The translations under genes and the position numbers were made by a program. From NCBI GenBank assembly GCA_018069525.1, contig JAGPUQ010000009.1, positions 62,001-126,000 of the forward strand: a stretch of DNA of 64,000 nucleotides, written 5' to 3'. The notes below the pieces were generated by a model. That model was not told where the DNA came from. It worked only from the letters and a program-made list of their open reading frames with translations, and searched no databases. This DNA comes from Porticoccaceae bacterium (lineage in GTDB: Bacteria; Pseudomonadota; Gammaproteobacteria; Pseudomonadales; Porticoccaceae). Shown here in pieces: positions 42,522 to 51,881 of this stretch; position 1 is the first letter of the stretch, and every line of letters starts with the position of its first letter.

Positions 42522-43343
42522 CTACCTTGCTTGCCATAAAAACCCACAGGTTTTCTTGCCGAGAACATCGTCATCGAAGATCAAATCGGCCGCTGACCCC
42601 GCCGCGCCATAGCAAACATGCAATGGCAGTAGGTGTTCTTCCCTGGGGTGACAATACCGGGCGGAGGATGCTGAATCCCAACGAGTCAATCGTTGCTCAC
42701 GTTGCTTTTCGTCAATCAGTTTACTCGTACAGACATCAATCAGCCAGTCTTGAAACGCATTATTGCCCTTATCGACATCAGCGGCATCCGGGGCAAAGAA
42801 CGCTCCCATATTGTGAAACGTTAGCCCTGAGCCAATAATTAGTACATTCTCCGCGCGCAGAGGGGCCAGGGCTCGGCCAATCTGAATATGAAACTGGGGG
42901 TCTAGCGTATTCACCAAAGACAGCTGGACGCAGGGAATATCGGCATCCGGGTAGACCAGCTTTAAGGGCACAAATACCCCGTGATCAAAGTCGCGCTGAT
43001 CGTCCAGACGGGCGTCAAATCCTTGACCAGCCAGCAGTTTCTCTACTTTTTGGGTGAGACTTGCACACCCGGCCAGAGGGTAGTCAATATGATAGGTTTC
43101 TTCTGGAAAGTTGTAGTAGTCGTAGTACAGCCCGGGCTTGGCCTTGCTGGTAATAACAGGCTGATTCTCTTCCCAGTGGGCGCTGATGATCAAGATCGCC
43201 GCTGGCTTATCAATTTGTGAGGCTAGCCCACTTAAAAAGCGGGTCAGATGCTTATGCCCTTCGTCGCCAAATAAAGGCAGTGGCCCACCACCGTGAGGCA
43301 GAAATAGAACAGGAGAAAGAACTTTATTTTCTGTTTGTGTCAT
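42522..43343 (-). CDS. LigB-type extradiol dioxygenase (DODA/YgiD-like)
   Basis: 273-residue type II (class III) extradiol dioxygenase. Features are FLPHGGGPLPLFGD (14-27), ILIISAHWEE near 50-59, YYDYYNFPEETYHIDYP near 73-89, and LIIGSGLTFHNMG near 170-182, giving the usual His/Glu metal site. E. coli YgiD converts L-DOPA to muconate semialdehydes. It is a fold unrelated to the VOC extradiol enzyme at 5106. It starts 179 bases before the BVMO gene ends its regulatory region, on the same strand as its neighbours. Confidence 0.9.
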   Translation of the reverse strand: MTQTENKVLSPVLFLPHGGGPLPLFGDEGHKHLTRFLSGLASQIDKPAAILIISAHWEENQPVITSKAKPGLYYDYYNFPEETYHIDYPLAGCASLTQKVEKLLAGQGFDARLDDQRDFDHGVFVPLKLVYPDADIPCVQLSLVNTLDPQFHIQIGRALAPLRAENVLIIGSGLTFHNMGAFFAPDAADVDKGNNAFQDWLIDVCTSKLIDEKQREQRLTRWDSASSARYCHPREEHLLPLHVCYGAAGSAADLIFDDDVLGKKTCGFLWQAR

Positions 43344-43351
43344 ACGTTTAT

Positions 43352-44047
43352 CTACTCAACAACTCGGTGCAACATCATCATTTTTTGCCAAATTTTTCGA
43401 TTAAATCCAGACGTCAAACTCTCTATTTCATTCACGGTCGCGAGCACTACTGGGTCTCGAGTTTTATCCGAATACAAGGCTGCTATTTTCCCAACCAGAG
43501 ATAGCATTTCACTGCAATAATCCAGGTACCGGGTCAGTTCATACGGAGTCATATCCCGTTTTGGAGATGACGTCGTCAACATAATTTTTTGCATAAAGAC
43601 GCTAGGGTCCTTGGTTAATTGATGCATATCGATAACGTGAGCTATAGAACGCAGCTCGTACAGGGACGTCAGTATTCGCGCCCGTTTTATGCGGGACTCA
43701 GCCGTTACCAAAAACACTATCGCCGCACCGATAAGCACTATGTTGTTAATAGCGGCATTGCTAATTTGTGCAAGCCCACCCACATTAAGCTCGCCAAGAG
43801 ACATATCAAATGTCGAGATAGTGTAGATAAGCACACCGACAAATACAGTGATCAGCAGAGAAACAAATACCCTCAATGGAACATTGGGTCTACCGATGCG
43901 CTCCGCTCGCTGCTCACCATCTTTAGCAAGCTCACACAGTTCCTTACAAACTGCCTCTAAATCCGAATAGGGGAATCGTTCCGCGATTCTTTTCTGCAGT
44001 GTCTCAATCGTTTCTATGGTTTTTAGCGAGCTTAGGCTTCTGTACAT
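43352..44047 (-). CDS. Uncharacterised two-helix membrane protein
   Basis: 231 residues with two hydrophobic segments (about 66-85 and 105-122) and long cytoplasmic helical parts on both sides. Segments such as RIKRARILTSLYELRSIAHVID and LTKDPSVF recur, from memory, in uncharacterised proteobacterial membrane proteins. I cannot name the family. Its stop lies 9 bases before the DODA-like start, so the two may be co-transcribed. Confidence 0.7.
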   Translation of the reverse strand: MYRSLSSLKTIETIETLQKRIAERFPYSDLEAVCKELCELAKDGEQRAERIGRPNVPLRVFVSLLITVFVGVLIYTISTFDMSLGELNVGGLAQISNAAINNIVLIGAAIVFLVTAESRIKRARILTSLYELRSIAHVIDMHQLTKDPSVFMQKIMLTTSSPKRDMTPYELTRYLDYCSEMLSLVGKIAALYSDKTRDPVVLATVNEIESLTSGFNRKIWQKMMMLHRVVE

Positions 44048-44172
44048 ATCGGTTACCTGCTGTCGCCTGTTTTACGGGGAGAGGGCTAAAAACGGCACAA
44101 ACCCCGGAGCGAGCATTGAAAGACGCGCACATCGACCAATATTATATCGGAATAAATTAACGATCCGGCAAA

Positions 44173-44199
44173 AAAAAACCGAGCAAAGCTCAGTTTTTT
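44173..44199 (-). terminator. Terminator of the amidohydrolase gene
   Basis: A/T-flanked hairpin GAGC-AAA-GCTC with one mismatch below, followed by a run of T on the minus strand. It lies 20 bases after the stop of the gene at 44219. Confidence 0.75.
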
Positions 44200-44218
44200 C
44201 TTTATCAAAAATTAATAA

Positions 44219-45961
44219 TTAGGCGGCGGCGCTACTGGTCTCTTTGGCCTGACCATGTCGGAGCAACTTACCCGGTGTCGCCCCTGTGCATTCGCCATCG
44301 ATAAAAATAACTTCGCCATTAACCATAGTGAAGCGATAACCTTCGGCTCTTTCGACGTAGCGCCATTCATCACCCGGGAGGTCGTGAACAATTTCTGAAG
44401 GCAAGACTTTTAAATTTTCGTAATCGTAAATCACTATGTCCGCCGCGCGCCCGACTTCCAGTGTGCCCCGATCGGTGAACCCTGCAGCCTTGGCCGGCAT
44501 TGCGGCCAGTCGGTAGTGGGCTTCTTCCAGGGTATAGGAACCGCGTTCACGCACCAGCGTCTCGATCATATTGGTCGGGTAACGACCATAGTTGAGGAAT
44601 TTGGTATGAGCTCCACCGTCGGAAAGACCGGGCACGGTCCATTCGTTTTCGAGGATTTCGTTTAACAGGCCTTCCTCGTAATTAAACGGCACCACATAAA
44701 ACACCGTTTTCAATCTTTCGCTGATGGCTAGATCAAGCATGGCGTCGGAAGGGTGTTTGCCCATGGACGCGCCTAATTCGGCAATTGTCATACCCACGTA
44801 AATTTTATTTTCTTCGTTAACCACCGAATCGACGACGATGTCGGCAACGGGGCCGGTGACGAAGGGCGCACTACCGTGATCATAATCGTCACGCACTGCC
44901 GTCCGCAGTTCGGGATCTTTCATTTTTTCCAATCGCGTGTCTACATCGCCGATGGTGACATTACGCCAGGCACCGTTGCCATCAAACAGATTGAAGTCAT
45001 CGAGCATAAAGCGTAAATCATTGGGCGTGGTGATCGCCTGCATCCAGACTTCGAGGCCCTTTGCTCGAGCTTCATCCACAAAGCGCAACATGCGCCGATG
45101 CTGGTGAGGATGACGTTCGTTGACCTGCACTGCATTCCACAGCACCGAACAGCCCGCAGTTTCAGCCAGGGTCATACCAAACCCCAGGTCGGAGACCACG
45201 TCGTCCTTAGCCTGAGTCAATTGAATAATACCCTCGCCCCGGCCTTTGAGTACCTTGGCGAACTCTAGAACCAGTTCGTCGGACATGGTGTCCGTAGGCA
45301 TCGGCGTACCATCGTAGTCGCGTTGTACCGAGGTAAAGCCATCGCCCAGGCGCTGCATGGTATAACCCACACCACCCGCGTCGAGGGATTCCTCCATCAT
45401 GCTTAGCATTTCCGCCAACTCTGCTTTTGTTGGCTCGCGAGTTTTAGCCGCCTCAACACCCATAACGTAAACCATTAAGGGGTTTAGTGGTACAAAGCTC
45501 ATCACGTTGACGCCTTTGGGGCGGCGATCCAGGGAGTCGAGCCACTCCGGAAAGGTTTCCCAATCCCAATCCATACCGGCCTTCATCGTGGCAAGAGGGA
45601 TCGCTTCGACGCGCTCCATCGATAACATTGCCCGCTCCCGCTGATCTGGACGGGTGGGCGCAAAACCAAAACCGCAGTTACCAATCGCCATGGAGGTAAC
45701 ACCGTGCCAGCTCGAACAACTCAGGTAGGGATCCCAGAGCAGCTGACCATCGTAGTGGGTGTGTAAATCCACATAGCCCGGAACCACATTCAGCCCGTTT
45801 GCATCGATTACTTTGTCGGCGAGACTGGTATCCAGCCCTCCACCTTCTACAATTTCGGCTATCAGTCCGTCTTTAATCGCCACGTCACCAACGAAACGTT
45901 CCCGGGTGCGGGTTCCATCGACAATAGTGCCGCCTTTAATGATTGTATCGTACGTACTCAT
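44219..45961 (-). CDS. N-acyl-D-amino-acid deacylase-like amidohydrolase
   Basis: 580-residue amidohydrolase of the D-aminoacylase group. The metal motif HTH is H67/H69 (VDLHTHYDGQ) and C96 (GNCGFGFAP) is the bridging cysteine typical of this group; a later GLSDGGAHT segment near 470 supplies the catalytic Asp. I start at ATG 45961 because GGAGG lies 7 bases upstream; a frame seven codons longer is not supported. The real substrate of these long homologues is often not a D-amino acid. It is monocistronic with its own terminator. Confidence 0.88.
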   Translation of the reverse strand: MSTYDTIIKGGTIVDGTRTRERFVGDVAIKDGLIAEIVEGGGLDTSLADKVIDANGLNVVPGYVDLHTHYDGQLLWDPYLSCSSWHGVTSMAIGNCGFGFAPTRPDQRERAMLSMERVEAIPLATMKAGMDWDWETFPEWLDSLDRRPKGVNVMSFVPLNPLMVYVMGVEAAKTREPTKAELAEMLSMMEESLDAGGVGYTMQRLGDGFTSVQRDYDGTPMPTDTMSDELVLEFAKVLKGRGEGIIQLTQAKDDVVSDLGFGMTLAETAGCSVLWNAVQVNERHPHQHRRMLRFVDEARAKGLEVWMQAITTPNDLRFMLDDFNLFDGNGAWRNVTIGDVDTRLEKMKDPELRTAVRDDYDHGSAPFVTGPVADIVVDSVVNEENKIYVGMTIAELGASMGKHPSDAMLDLAISERLKTVFYVVPFNYEEGLLNEILENEWTVPGLSDGGAHTKFLNYGRYPTNMIETLVRERGSYTLEEAHYRLAAMPAKAAGFTDRGTLEVGRAADIVIYDYENLKVLPSEIVHDLPGDEWRYVERAEGYRFTMVNGEVIFIDGECTGATPGKLLRHGQAKETSSAAA

Positions 45962-46179
45962 GATATTCCTCCGAGTTATCAAAATCCCAAATCTATTATT
46001 ACTAGTAATTATGTCAACTCCATTATAGAACTATTACCGGGGGGGAAATCTAGTCTTTTTTTTAAAAATTTATCCGAGCCGTCACTCGATTATTTTTGGA
46101 TGATGGGGTCATTAGATTCAGACAAAAAACTTATATACTGCCCTCACACTAGAGTCTTTATTCGGGCACACTTCTCACC

Positions 46180-46668
46180 ATGAAATCATTAACAAGCTTA
46201 GCCACGCCAACAGCAGACGCACTTATCGCGCGGTCGCAAACTCTAGCAGTATGCGAGTCGTCCGCAGGCGGACTGATCTCCGCCGCATTGGTCAGCTATC
46301 CCGGAGCATCCGCCTACTTTCTCGGCGGCACCGTGGTTTACACACTGAGTGCGCGAGATAAATTAATCGACGTTAACGATGAGGATATGGCGGGCATTCG
46401 CCCGGCGAGCGAAGCCTACGCCTTGCTATGCGCCCGTAGAATTCGCGCCAAACTAGGCAGTGACTGGGCTTTAGCAGAAACCGGAGCCAGCGGCCCCAGC
46501 GGAAACCCTTATGGCGATGCGCCCGGCCATGCTTGTTTTGCGGTGAGTGGGCCGATAGAACGGGCAATGACTATCGCCACCGAGAAAGATAATCGCGAGG
46601 AAAATATGTGGATATATGCGCAACAAGCACTTAATTTACTGATGGAATGTCTCGCAGAGCAAGCATAA
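46180..46668 (+). CDS. pncC: Nicotinamide-nucleotide amidohydrolase (CinA C-terminal domain)
   Basis: 162 residues, a stand-alone CinA C-terminal domain. Blocks TLAVCESSAGGLISAALVSYPGAS (21-44), FLGGTVVYT and AETGASGPSGNPYGDAPGHA (104-123) identify it. It deamidates NMN in NAD recycling in the cytoplasm. The length equals that of E. coli PncC. Convergent with the small lipoprotein gene. Confidence 0.93.
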   Translation: MKSLTSLATPTADALIARSQTLAVCESSAGGLISAALVSYPGASAYFLGGTVVYTLSARDKLIDVNDEDMAGIRPASEAYALLCARRIRAKLGSDWALAETGASGPSGNPYGDAPGHACFAVSGPIERAMTIATEKDNREENMWIYAQQALNLLMECLAEQA

Positions 46669-46680
46669 ATTTTATTTATT

Positions 46681-46716
46681 TTAATTCAGTACTGACTTAA
46701 TTTAGTACTGAATTAA
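46681..46716. terminator. 13-bp AT-rich hairpin between convergent genes
   Basis: Perfect arms TTAATTCAGTACT (46681-46693) and AGTACTGAATTAA (46704-46716) with a 10-base loop; a further TTTAGTAC copy follows at 46718. It overlaps the stop codon of the lipoprotein gene. Without a GC core or T-run it may slow polymerase only weakly. Confidence 0.4.
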
Positions 46717-47144
46717 TTTAGTACAGAGTAGCCACGGCCACGCAAACAGTTTCTTACTACTTGATGTTTTTCCTGATAACCGGAGCTCGCGCCTTTCACA
46801 CCGCCGACCACGCCACCTACACCTGCCCCACGCTGAGCACTGCCACTATCACCAGTGATGGCACCAACAACACCACCGAGTACTGCACCAGCCACCGCTC
46901 CAGTCGTGGTTCGGCCCGCGACACTGACTTGCGAGGCATAATTACGGCATTCGTGAAGGTCCTGATAATAGGCATCCATGTTGACGCCCTGGGTATCGAT
47001 AATGACACCGCTGCTCGATTGGCTCGAACCTTGATTGGCGCATGCGCTGAGTAAGCCCACAGCCACTAAAGCACCCACTATGCGTAGGCGCGCAAATTGT
47101 TCGGGAAATTTTTGTGTAATGCGTAACTTATTTAGGTGGGCCAT
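46713..47144 (-). CDS. Glycine-zipper lipoprotein
   Basis: 143 residues. The lipobox LLSAC places the lipidated cysteine at C35. A glycine-zipper region (about 80-115: TGAVAGAVLGGVVGAITGD, then GAGVGGVVGGVKGA) is followed by VVRNCLRGRGYSVLN. Such proteins sit in the outer membrane. I start at ATG 47144 because AGAGGAAAG precedes it; a frame 36 codons longer would put the signal peptide far inside. Function unknown. Confidence 0.85.
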   Translation of the reverse strand: MAHLNKLRITQKFPEQFARLRIVGALVAVGLLSACANQGSSQSSSGVIIDTQGVNMDAYYQDLHECRNYASQVSVAGRTTTGAVAGAVLGGVVGAITGDSGSAQRGAGVGGVVGGVKGASSGYQEKHQVVRNCLRGRGYSVLN

Positions 47145-47295
47145 TGAACTTTCCTCTGAAATTTTTGGTAACAAGGCAAGCTCTCTGACTGTGTTGATTC
47201 GGAATGGTTTCGCCGCGGCTTTGTGTTTCGTCGCGGCTTTACGTTTCGTCACGACGCCGCTTAGCCGCTAACTAATACAACAGGAAATGATATTA

Positions 47296-47640
47296 CTACC
47301 ATCCCATCAACAACATACAACCTTCAGCAAGCCCCAGCACCGGGTTATGGCCATAACCCTTGCCCTGAGTCGCCCGATTTGTGCACTTGACCAGTTTATT
47401 TGAAAATCGGCGAAGAGTAGCTATATCGCCACTCTTTTTAAGTTTGTCTTGAACCTTCGGTCTGATACTCGCCCAATCTGCTGCAGTAGCTAATTTATTA
47501 GACGCATCCGCACTATTCCAGTCATCCACGGTTGCGGAGTGCAAGGCACCCCCTTCATACCACTCTTCAGCGGTAGCCAATAACGGAGACATTCCAAGTA
47601 CTAGAATCAACACTCCGTTAATAAAAAATATTTTTTTCAT
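47296..47640 (-). CDS. Small secreted protein of unknown function
   Basis: 114 residues with a clear signal peptide (about 1-24, ending LLATAEE). The mature part has a tryptophan-rich N-terminal stretch (WYEGG, DDWNSA, ADWASI), a basic helix KVQDKLKKSGD and two cysteines (in VKCTN and EGCML) that may form a disulfide. I recognise no family. It lies upstream of the glycine-zipper gene on the same strand with a 151-base gap. Confidence 0.7.
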   Translation of the reverse strand: MKKIFFINGVLILVLGMSPLLATAEEWYEGGALHSATVDDWNSADASNKLATAADWASIRPKVQDKLKKSGDIATLRRFSNKLVKCTNRATQGKGYGHNPVLGLAEGCMLLMGW

Positions 47641-47944
47641 ACTGCTTCTTCCCGCGTACTAGATAAAAAATAATCATTCTGGAGATAAAAGCCCCAGCCT
47701 GACGCAACCATTGCGCATAAATGGCAATGCAGGTCATAAAAACACAGGAAAGAAATACAAACCACTACCGGACAGCGATAGTGTGGACCAAGTCACGCTA
47801 TCCGCGCCAATTATTCACCTGAGCACACGAGCAGCTCGCTGTACATAGCCACTATTTAAAACAAACCAAAGAGGGGCGCTTACTTACGCCCCTCAAAAAG
47901 GTCCCAACCTAAACCCGGCTTAGCTATTTACTAATTTCGATGGG
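47641..47944. other. Intergenic region with the desaturase terminator
   Basis: 304 bases between the desaturase and the secreted-protein genes, both minus. It contains the terminator at 47871-47894 and presumably the promoter of the secreted-protein gene. Nothing else is recognisable. Confidence 0.4.
47871..47894 (-). terminator. Rho-independent terminator of the desaturase gene
   Basis: Perfect 8-bp stem GAGGGGCG (47871-47878) / CGCCCCTC (47887-47894), 8-base loop, then TTTGGTTTGTTTT on the minus strand. Confidence 0.85.
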
Positions 47945-48850
47945 TCACGTCGCTTGATTGGCATGAAAGTTCTTGTGCACCTCAAGATTAGCCGGCTCCA
48001 AAGCAAAGGGCTTTTGAATACTCACATTGTGTCCATTCAGCTCATCGTATTTCAAGTACCAGACTTTATGCATTTTGTAGAACGGCACCGTAGGATACAG
48101 GTGATGGATGAGGTGATAATTTTGGTACACCAGCAAAGGCGTCAACAACCACTCCCAGCCCATGCGCATTGTCGTTGCCAAATAGGCATCTTCGTCCTGA
48201 CTCACAATAGCCGGATGGTGCGGCAAGATCACAAACACCACTGCAATAAGAAACAAGGCGATGCGGGTGGGAATAAACCACAACATTAAAATCTCGTAGC
48301 CATACCCCATAACAATCAACGCTATGGCCGCAGGTATTAACAAACTATAAAAAATAATCAGGCTTTTCGCATGCTTCTTCATTACCCTGTGGCCGTTTTT
48401 AAAAAAGTAATAAATGTAATAGGCGTCAAAAAATGTCCAGCGAATCGGAACCTGCCACCACGGTGACTCGTGTTCAAAAATATCCGGGTCGTCCTGGCTA
48501 TTGGCGTGAATATGATGTTGATTGTGCACCCAGCGCAGCAGGGTCATGGGGGCGTAAGGGAAAAGAAATACCAGCGCAGTGCCGCCAATGCCTTCGTTCA
48601 AAAACGCATTTTTTGACAGCGATCGGTGTGCACTGTCGTGGATAACACTGAACATCCAATAACTCAGAAAGCCGTTAATAATGCTCCCCACCCACATCTC
48701 GATATCACCCGCCAAAGCATAACGCCAGGTGGCTATAATCCCGGTCAAGGCCACGATAAAGATCAGGGTAGTGGGGATAGCTAACTTGGGCGCTCGCAAG
48801 TAAGACTGAAATAATTGCTCACTGGGCGCAATGGTTTGCGATGTGCTCAT
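47945..48850 (-). CDS. Membrane fatty-acid-desaturase-family protein
   Basis: 301 residues with about six hydrophobic segments and the three histidine boxes of membrane di-iron desaturases/hydroxylases: HDSAH (71-75), HNQHH (109-113) and HLIHH near 250. It acts on a lipid in the inner membrane using O2. Box spacing fits either an acyl-lipid desaturase or a carotenoid beta-ring hydroxylase/ketolase; I cannot choose. It is single, with its own terminator. Confidence 0.88.
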   Translation of the reverse strand: MSTSQTIAPSEQLFQSYLRAPKLAIPTTLIFIVALTGIIATWRYALAGDIEMWVGSIINGFLSYWMFSVIHDSAHRSLSKNAFLNEGIGGTALVFLFPYAPMTLLRWVHNQHHIHANSQDDPDIFEHESPWWQVPIRWTFFDAYYIYYFFKNGHRVMKKHAKSLIIFYSLLIPAAIALIVMGYGYEILMLWFIPTRIALFLIAVVFVILPHHPAIVSQDEDAYLATTMRMGWEWLLTPLLVYQNYHLIHHLYPTVPFYKMHKVWYLKYDELNGHNVSIQKPFALEPANLEVHKNFHANQAT

Positions 48851-48962
48851 CTTGTTTTCCTGTTCATACTACGGCTACCGACAATTTATCCCTGAACAGA
48901 CAATGGATACACATCATCGGTTCTTCGACTGTCAATTATACACCTAGAGTTTGCGGAGTAAA

Positions 48963-49355
48963 TTATCGGGAAAACTTTATGGTAAGCGCGGCAACCACAC
49001 CCCATACCCAGTTGAAAAACAACACAAATACCGGAGTCAGCAGGCCCAACTCAAGCCCTGCCAGGCCCTTGTTCGCCATGAAGGGAAATACTACGAATAG
49101 CTGAACAAGGGTAGGAAACAGACTAAGAACGGCCCCTTTTAATAACAACCGCGACTGCAGTAAGGGCAAAATAAAGAGCAGCCCCCAAAGGCCACCCCAG
49201 ACAATTCGAGGATACAGCCAACCTGGGGTTAACGAAGGTGCAATTGAAACACCAAATGCCGAGGTGATACCAAGCTGCCCAAATTGCCAAACGGCAAGGC
49301 TGTTTGCCAGCGCACCTACGCACCCCGCCGCGAAAAAAATTAATAGCTTTTTCAT
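48963..49355 (-). CDS. Small membrane protein of unknown function
   Basis: 130 residues with about four hydrophobic segments: FFAAGCVGALANSLAVW near the N-terminus, IVWGGLWGLLFILPLL, FPTLVQLFVVFPFMA and VFVLFFNWVWGVVAAL. I start at ATG 49355, which has GAGG upstream. No named family recognised. A degraded copy of its 5' part lies at 50564-50645. Confidence 0.75.
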   Translation of the reverse strand: MKKLLIFFAAGCVGALANSLAVWQFGQLGITSAFGVSIAPSLTPGWLYPRIVWGGLWGLLFILPLLQSRLLLKGAVLSLFPTLVQLFVVFPFMANKGLAGLELGLLTPVFVLFFNWVWGVVAALTIKFSR

Positions 49356-49382
49356 AGCCAACCTCAAATAAACCTGGCGGGC

Positions 49383-50414
49383 TTAGCCTATTGATTTAAG
49401 CTCGTATGTGAATGTTGGGGCAGGCCAAACACAGTTGCGCCCTCGCTCCTTGGCCTGGTACAAGTTCACATCCGCACGCCGGATCCAGGCCTCAATACTT
49501 TCATTGTTCTCGTAATCAGCCACACCGATGCTCACCGTCATCGTCTGACCATCGAGGATATTGGCCTGCTCTACGTGAAGCCGCAGACTTTCGGCAAAGG
49601 CGGTCGCCTGCCCGGCTTCGATATCGTGCGTGAGTATGACGAATTCTTCACCGCCGGTACGGAACACCTCGTCGAGCTTACGCTTGCGTTGCAGTAGCGT
49701 GTCCACTAAGCCTTTGAGGGCCTTATCACCCGCCTCATGACCCAGCAAGTCGTTAATGCTTTTGAAGTGATCAACGTCAAGGGCAATAAGGCTCGCCGTG
49801 CCCATTCCTCGCCGACAAGCCTCTGCGGCATCGGCAACGCAAGCCATCATATGCCGGCGGTTATACGCCCCCGTCAATGGATCGGTAGTTGCCAGCCTGG
49901 CCTGCTGCTCCTGAACTGAATCTAACAAGCGGACAATCACGTCACCCAGATAAGCCACCATGATGTAGCTCACGACAAAGCGAACCGCAAACTCCATGCT
50001 TAACGCATAAAAAGCCGCCGGGATCAGTAATGCAACACTAATAATAATCATGATCCGTGCGTGTTGTCGTTCGGCGATGGATAGAATAATCAGGGCACAG
50101 GGGAAAAACCAAAACACGATAGTCACGCCTTGTAAAAACAGACCCGCAATCAGTGTTGCCTGCATCACCGGGAAAAAGAACACCAAAGGGACGAGTTGAC
50201 GCTTGTGGCGCAAAATCCACAGCGTATTGGCGCCAGAAACTATCAAGATTGATAGCGTTAACAAAGCCATAGTAATACGGCCCTGCAGAAAATGATTTAC
50301 CGTGAAAGGCAGCACAAAAAGCACAGTGACGAAGCCAAAAATCATATACATGCGCAGACGAAACCCGGTAATCAGGTCATCTGGTTGCTGCGAAACGACG
50401 GTACCATTCATCAA
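49383..50414 (-). CDS. Diguanylate cyclase with membrane sensor region
   Basis: 343 residues. Five to six hydrophobic helices (about 20-170) are followed by a GGDEF domain (about 180-335): DPLTGAYNRRHM at its start and the active motif GGEEF near 268, so cyclic-di-GMP synthesis is expected. The RxxD inhibitory site five residues before GGEEF is not obvious. It lies 27 bases upstream of the small membrane protein gene and may be co-transcribed with it. The signal sensed is unknown. Confidence 0.92.
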   Translation of the reverse strand: MMNGTVVSQQPDDLITGFRLRMYMIFGFVTVLFVLPFTVNHFLQGRITMALLTLSILIVSGANTLWILRHKRQLVPLVFFFPVMQATLIAGLFLQGVTIVFWFFPCALIILSIAERQHARIMIIISVALLIPAAFYALSMEFAVRFVVSYIMVAYLGDVIVRLLDSVQEQQARLATTDPLTGAYNRRHMMACVADAAEACRRGMGTASLIALDVDHFKSINDLLGHEAGDKALKGLVDTLLQRKRKLDEVFRTGGEEFVILTHDIEAGQATAFAESLRLHVEQANILDGQTMTVSIGVADYENNESIEAWIRRADVNLYQAKERGRNCVWPAPTFTYELKSIG

Positions 50415-50563
50415 AAAATATCCTTATTATTCAACGCATCACCTCATTATAGCGGAAAACCTTAGCGCTAATAGTGCTTGTATTTCTACAGGGCTAGCTG
50501 TTTTTATCCACTAATTTTCGACAGGAAAATGATAGCACTGATACCTCTGACAGTATAACGAGC

Positions 50564-50645
50564 AACACCAAATGCCAAGGTGATACCAAGGTGCCCAAAT
50601 GGTCAAAACTATTAGCTAGTGCACCCACGCTCCCAGACGGTGCGG
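50564..50645 (-). pseudogene. Degraded copy of the 5' part of the small membrane protein gene
   Basis: These bases match 49243-49333 with substitutions and small gaps, for example AACACCAAATGCC and AGGTGATACCAAG. On the minus strand it reads AAPSGSVGALANS, parallel to AAGCVGALANS of the gene at 48963, then decays. It sits just downstream of the gene at 50650. Confidence 0.7.
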
Positions 50646-50649
50646 CGTT

Positions 50650-51015
50650 CTAACTAAGATCGCTCGTGGACTCTGTTTTGACGTCGCCAGCCTTGAGCCT
50701 ATTTTCCATATGCCTCGACAGAAACCAAATCGCGCACGCCGCGACATAGGTGGGAACCACGGTAATTGAAAGGACTACCAGATCCGTCGACGCGTTTTTC
50801 CCCGAATGTGCGACCCCGTATCCAAACAGCACAACGACTACGAACATCAGGACGCCAACCATAATAACGACGTAGAGACAGGACAAAATGACATACGCGG
50901 TTTTGCGTACTTTTTGACATCGCCATGCACACAAAACTGCTCTACCAATGGCAATTAGCCCGATCAAGGGCAGCGATAAAAGAACACCTACAATAATTAT
51001 TTGAGAAATGCTCAT
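50650..51015 (-). CDS. Small membrane protein of unknown function
   Basis: 121 residues with three hydrophobic segments (about 4-24, 38-68, 80-100) and a charged C-terminal tail. I place the start at ATG 51015; a GTG five codons earlier is possible. No family recognised, no conserved motif seen. Confidence 0.6.
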   Translation of the reverse strand: MSISQIIIVGVLLSLPLIGLIAIGRAVLCAWRCQKVRKTAYVILSCLYVVIMVGVLMFVVVVLFGYGVAHSGKNASTDLVVLSITVVPTYVAACAIWFLSRHMENRLKAGDVKTESTSDLS

Positions 51016-51113
51016 AGGCGGAGTAGACACCTAAGCATCAAGGAAAGTCAACGTAATACCCAGTGCCATTGAGTGAACTTTGCCTGGCTTGATTAGTACA
51101 TACGCTAACGTGA

Positions 51114-51881
51114 CTATCCCAACAACTCCGAGAAAAATCCTCTCAAGGCATCTTCGCCGCCCTCTTCCCATTTTTTAAGGGCCGCCGTACCGATAATTGC
51201 TATGTCCGCTTTGCCGCGTAAAAAATCCATATCGGTTTTATCACTGATACCAAAGCCGACTCCAATGGGCAGATCGGTGTATTGTCGGCAGTGCTCAATA
51301 AAGGATGTGACTTCCGCATCCATTTGGGTTTTTGAACCCGTCACGCCTTTGCGCGCTACGGCATAAACAAAACCTTTGGCCGCTTCACCCAGGGTTTTTA
51401 AGCGCGCATCGGTATTGGTGGGTGTCATTAAGATAATGGGATCAAGATCAACCTCGGCTGATAAGCGGTGCATCTCTCCCGCTTCTTCCAGCGGTAAGTC
51501 GGGAATGATATAGCCGCTACCACCCGCCGCTTGCAGGCTTTGCATAAACTCGGCTTCCCCCAATTTGAACGCGGTGTTGTAGTAACCCATCATCAACAGC
51601 TTAAAGGGAAACAACTCGGCGACTTTTTTCATAAACTGAAAACAGTCGCGAGTGTGCACGCCGCTACTCACCGCCGCTTGATTGGCTTTAACGAACAGGG
51701 GGCCATCGGCGGAGGGTTCGGAAAACGGAAATTGCAGCTCCACCAAATCCACATCGAACTCGGCCATCACTTCGAGAGCTTTCAGGTTTTCTTCAAAAGA
51801 GGGGTAGCCGCAGACCACGTGGGTCATTAGCAGCATGTCTTTGTGTTTTAGACGCTCCCGTAAATACTGCTCAAGCGCCAT
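51114..51881 (-). CDS. trpA: Tryptophan synthase alpha chain (divergent type)
   Basis: 255-residue TIM barrel that releases indole from indole-3-glycerol phosphate. Catalytic residues are E48 (VELQFPFSEPSADGP) and D59 in the same block, both present; GFGISDKTDM near 212 is the phosphate region. The N-terminal block MLLMTHVVCGYPSFEENL differs from the usual enterobacterial form. ATG 51881 lies inside the end of trpB (11-base overlap), so translation is coupled. A longer frame upstream is rejected because it reads through trpB. Confidence 0.9.
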   Translation of the reverse strand: MALEQYLRERLKHKDMLLMTHVVCGYPSFEENLKALEVMAEFDVDLVELQFPFSEPSADGPLFVKANQAAVSSGVHTRDCFQFMKKVAELFPFKLLMMGYYNTAFKLGEAEFMQSLQAAGGSGYIIPDLPLEEAGEMHRLSAEVDLDPIILMTPTNTDARLKTLGEAAKGFVYAVARKGVTGSKTQMDAEVTSFIEHCRQYTDLPIGVGFGISDKTDMDFLRGKADIAIIGTAALKKWEEGGEDALRGFFSELLG

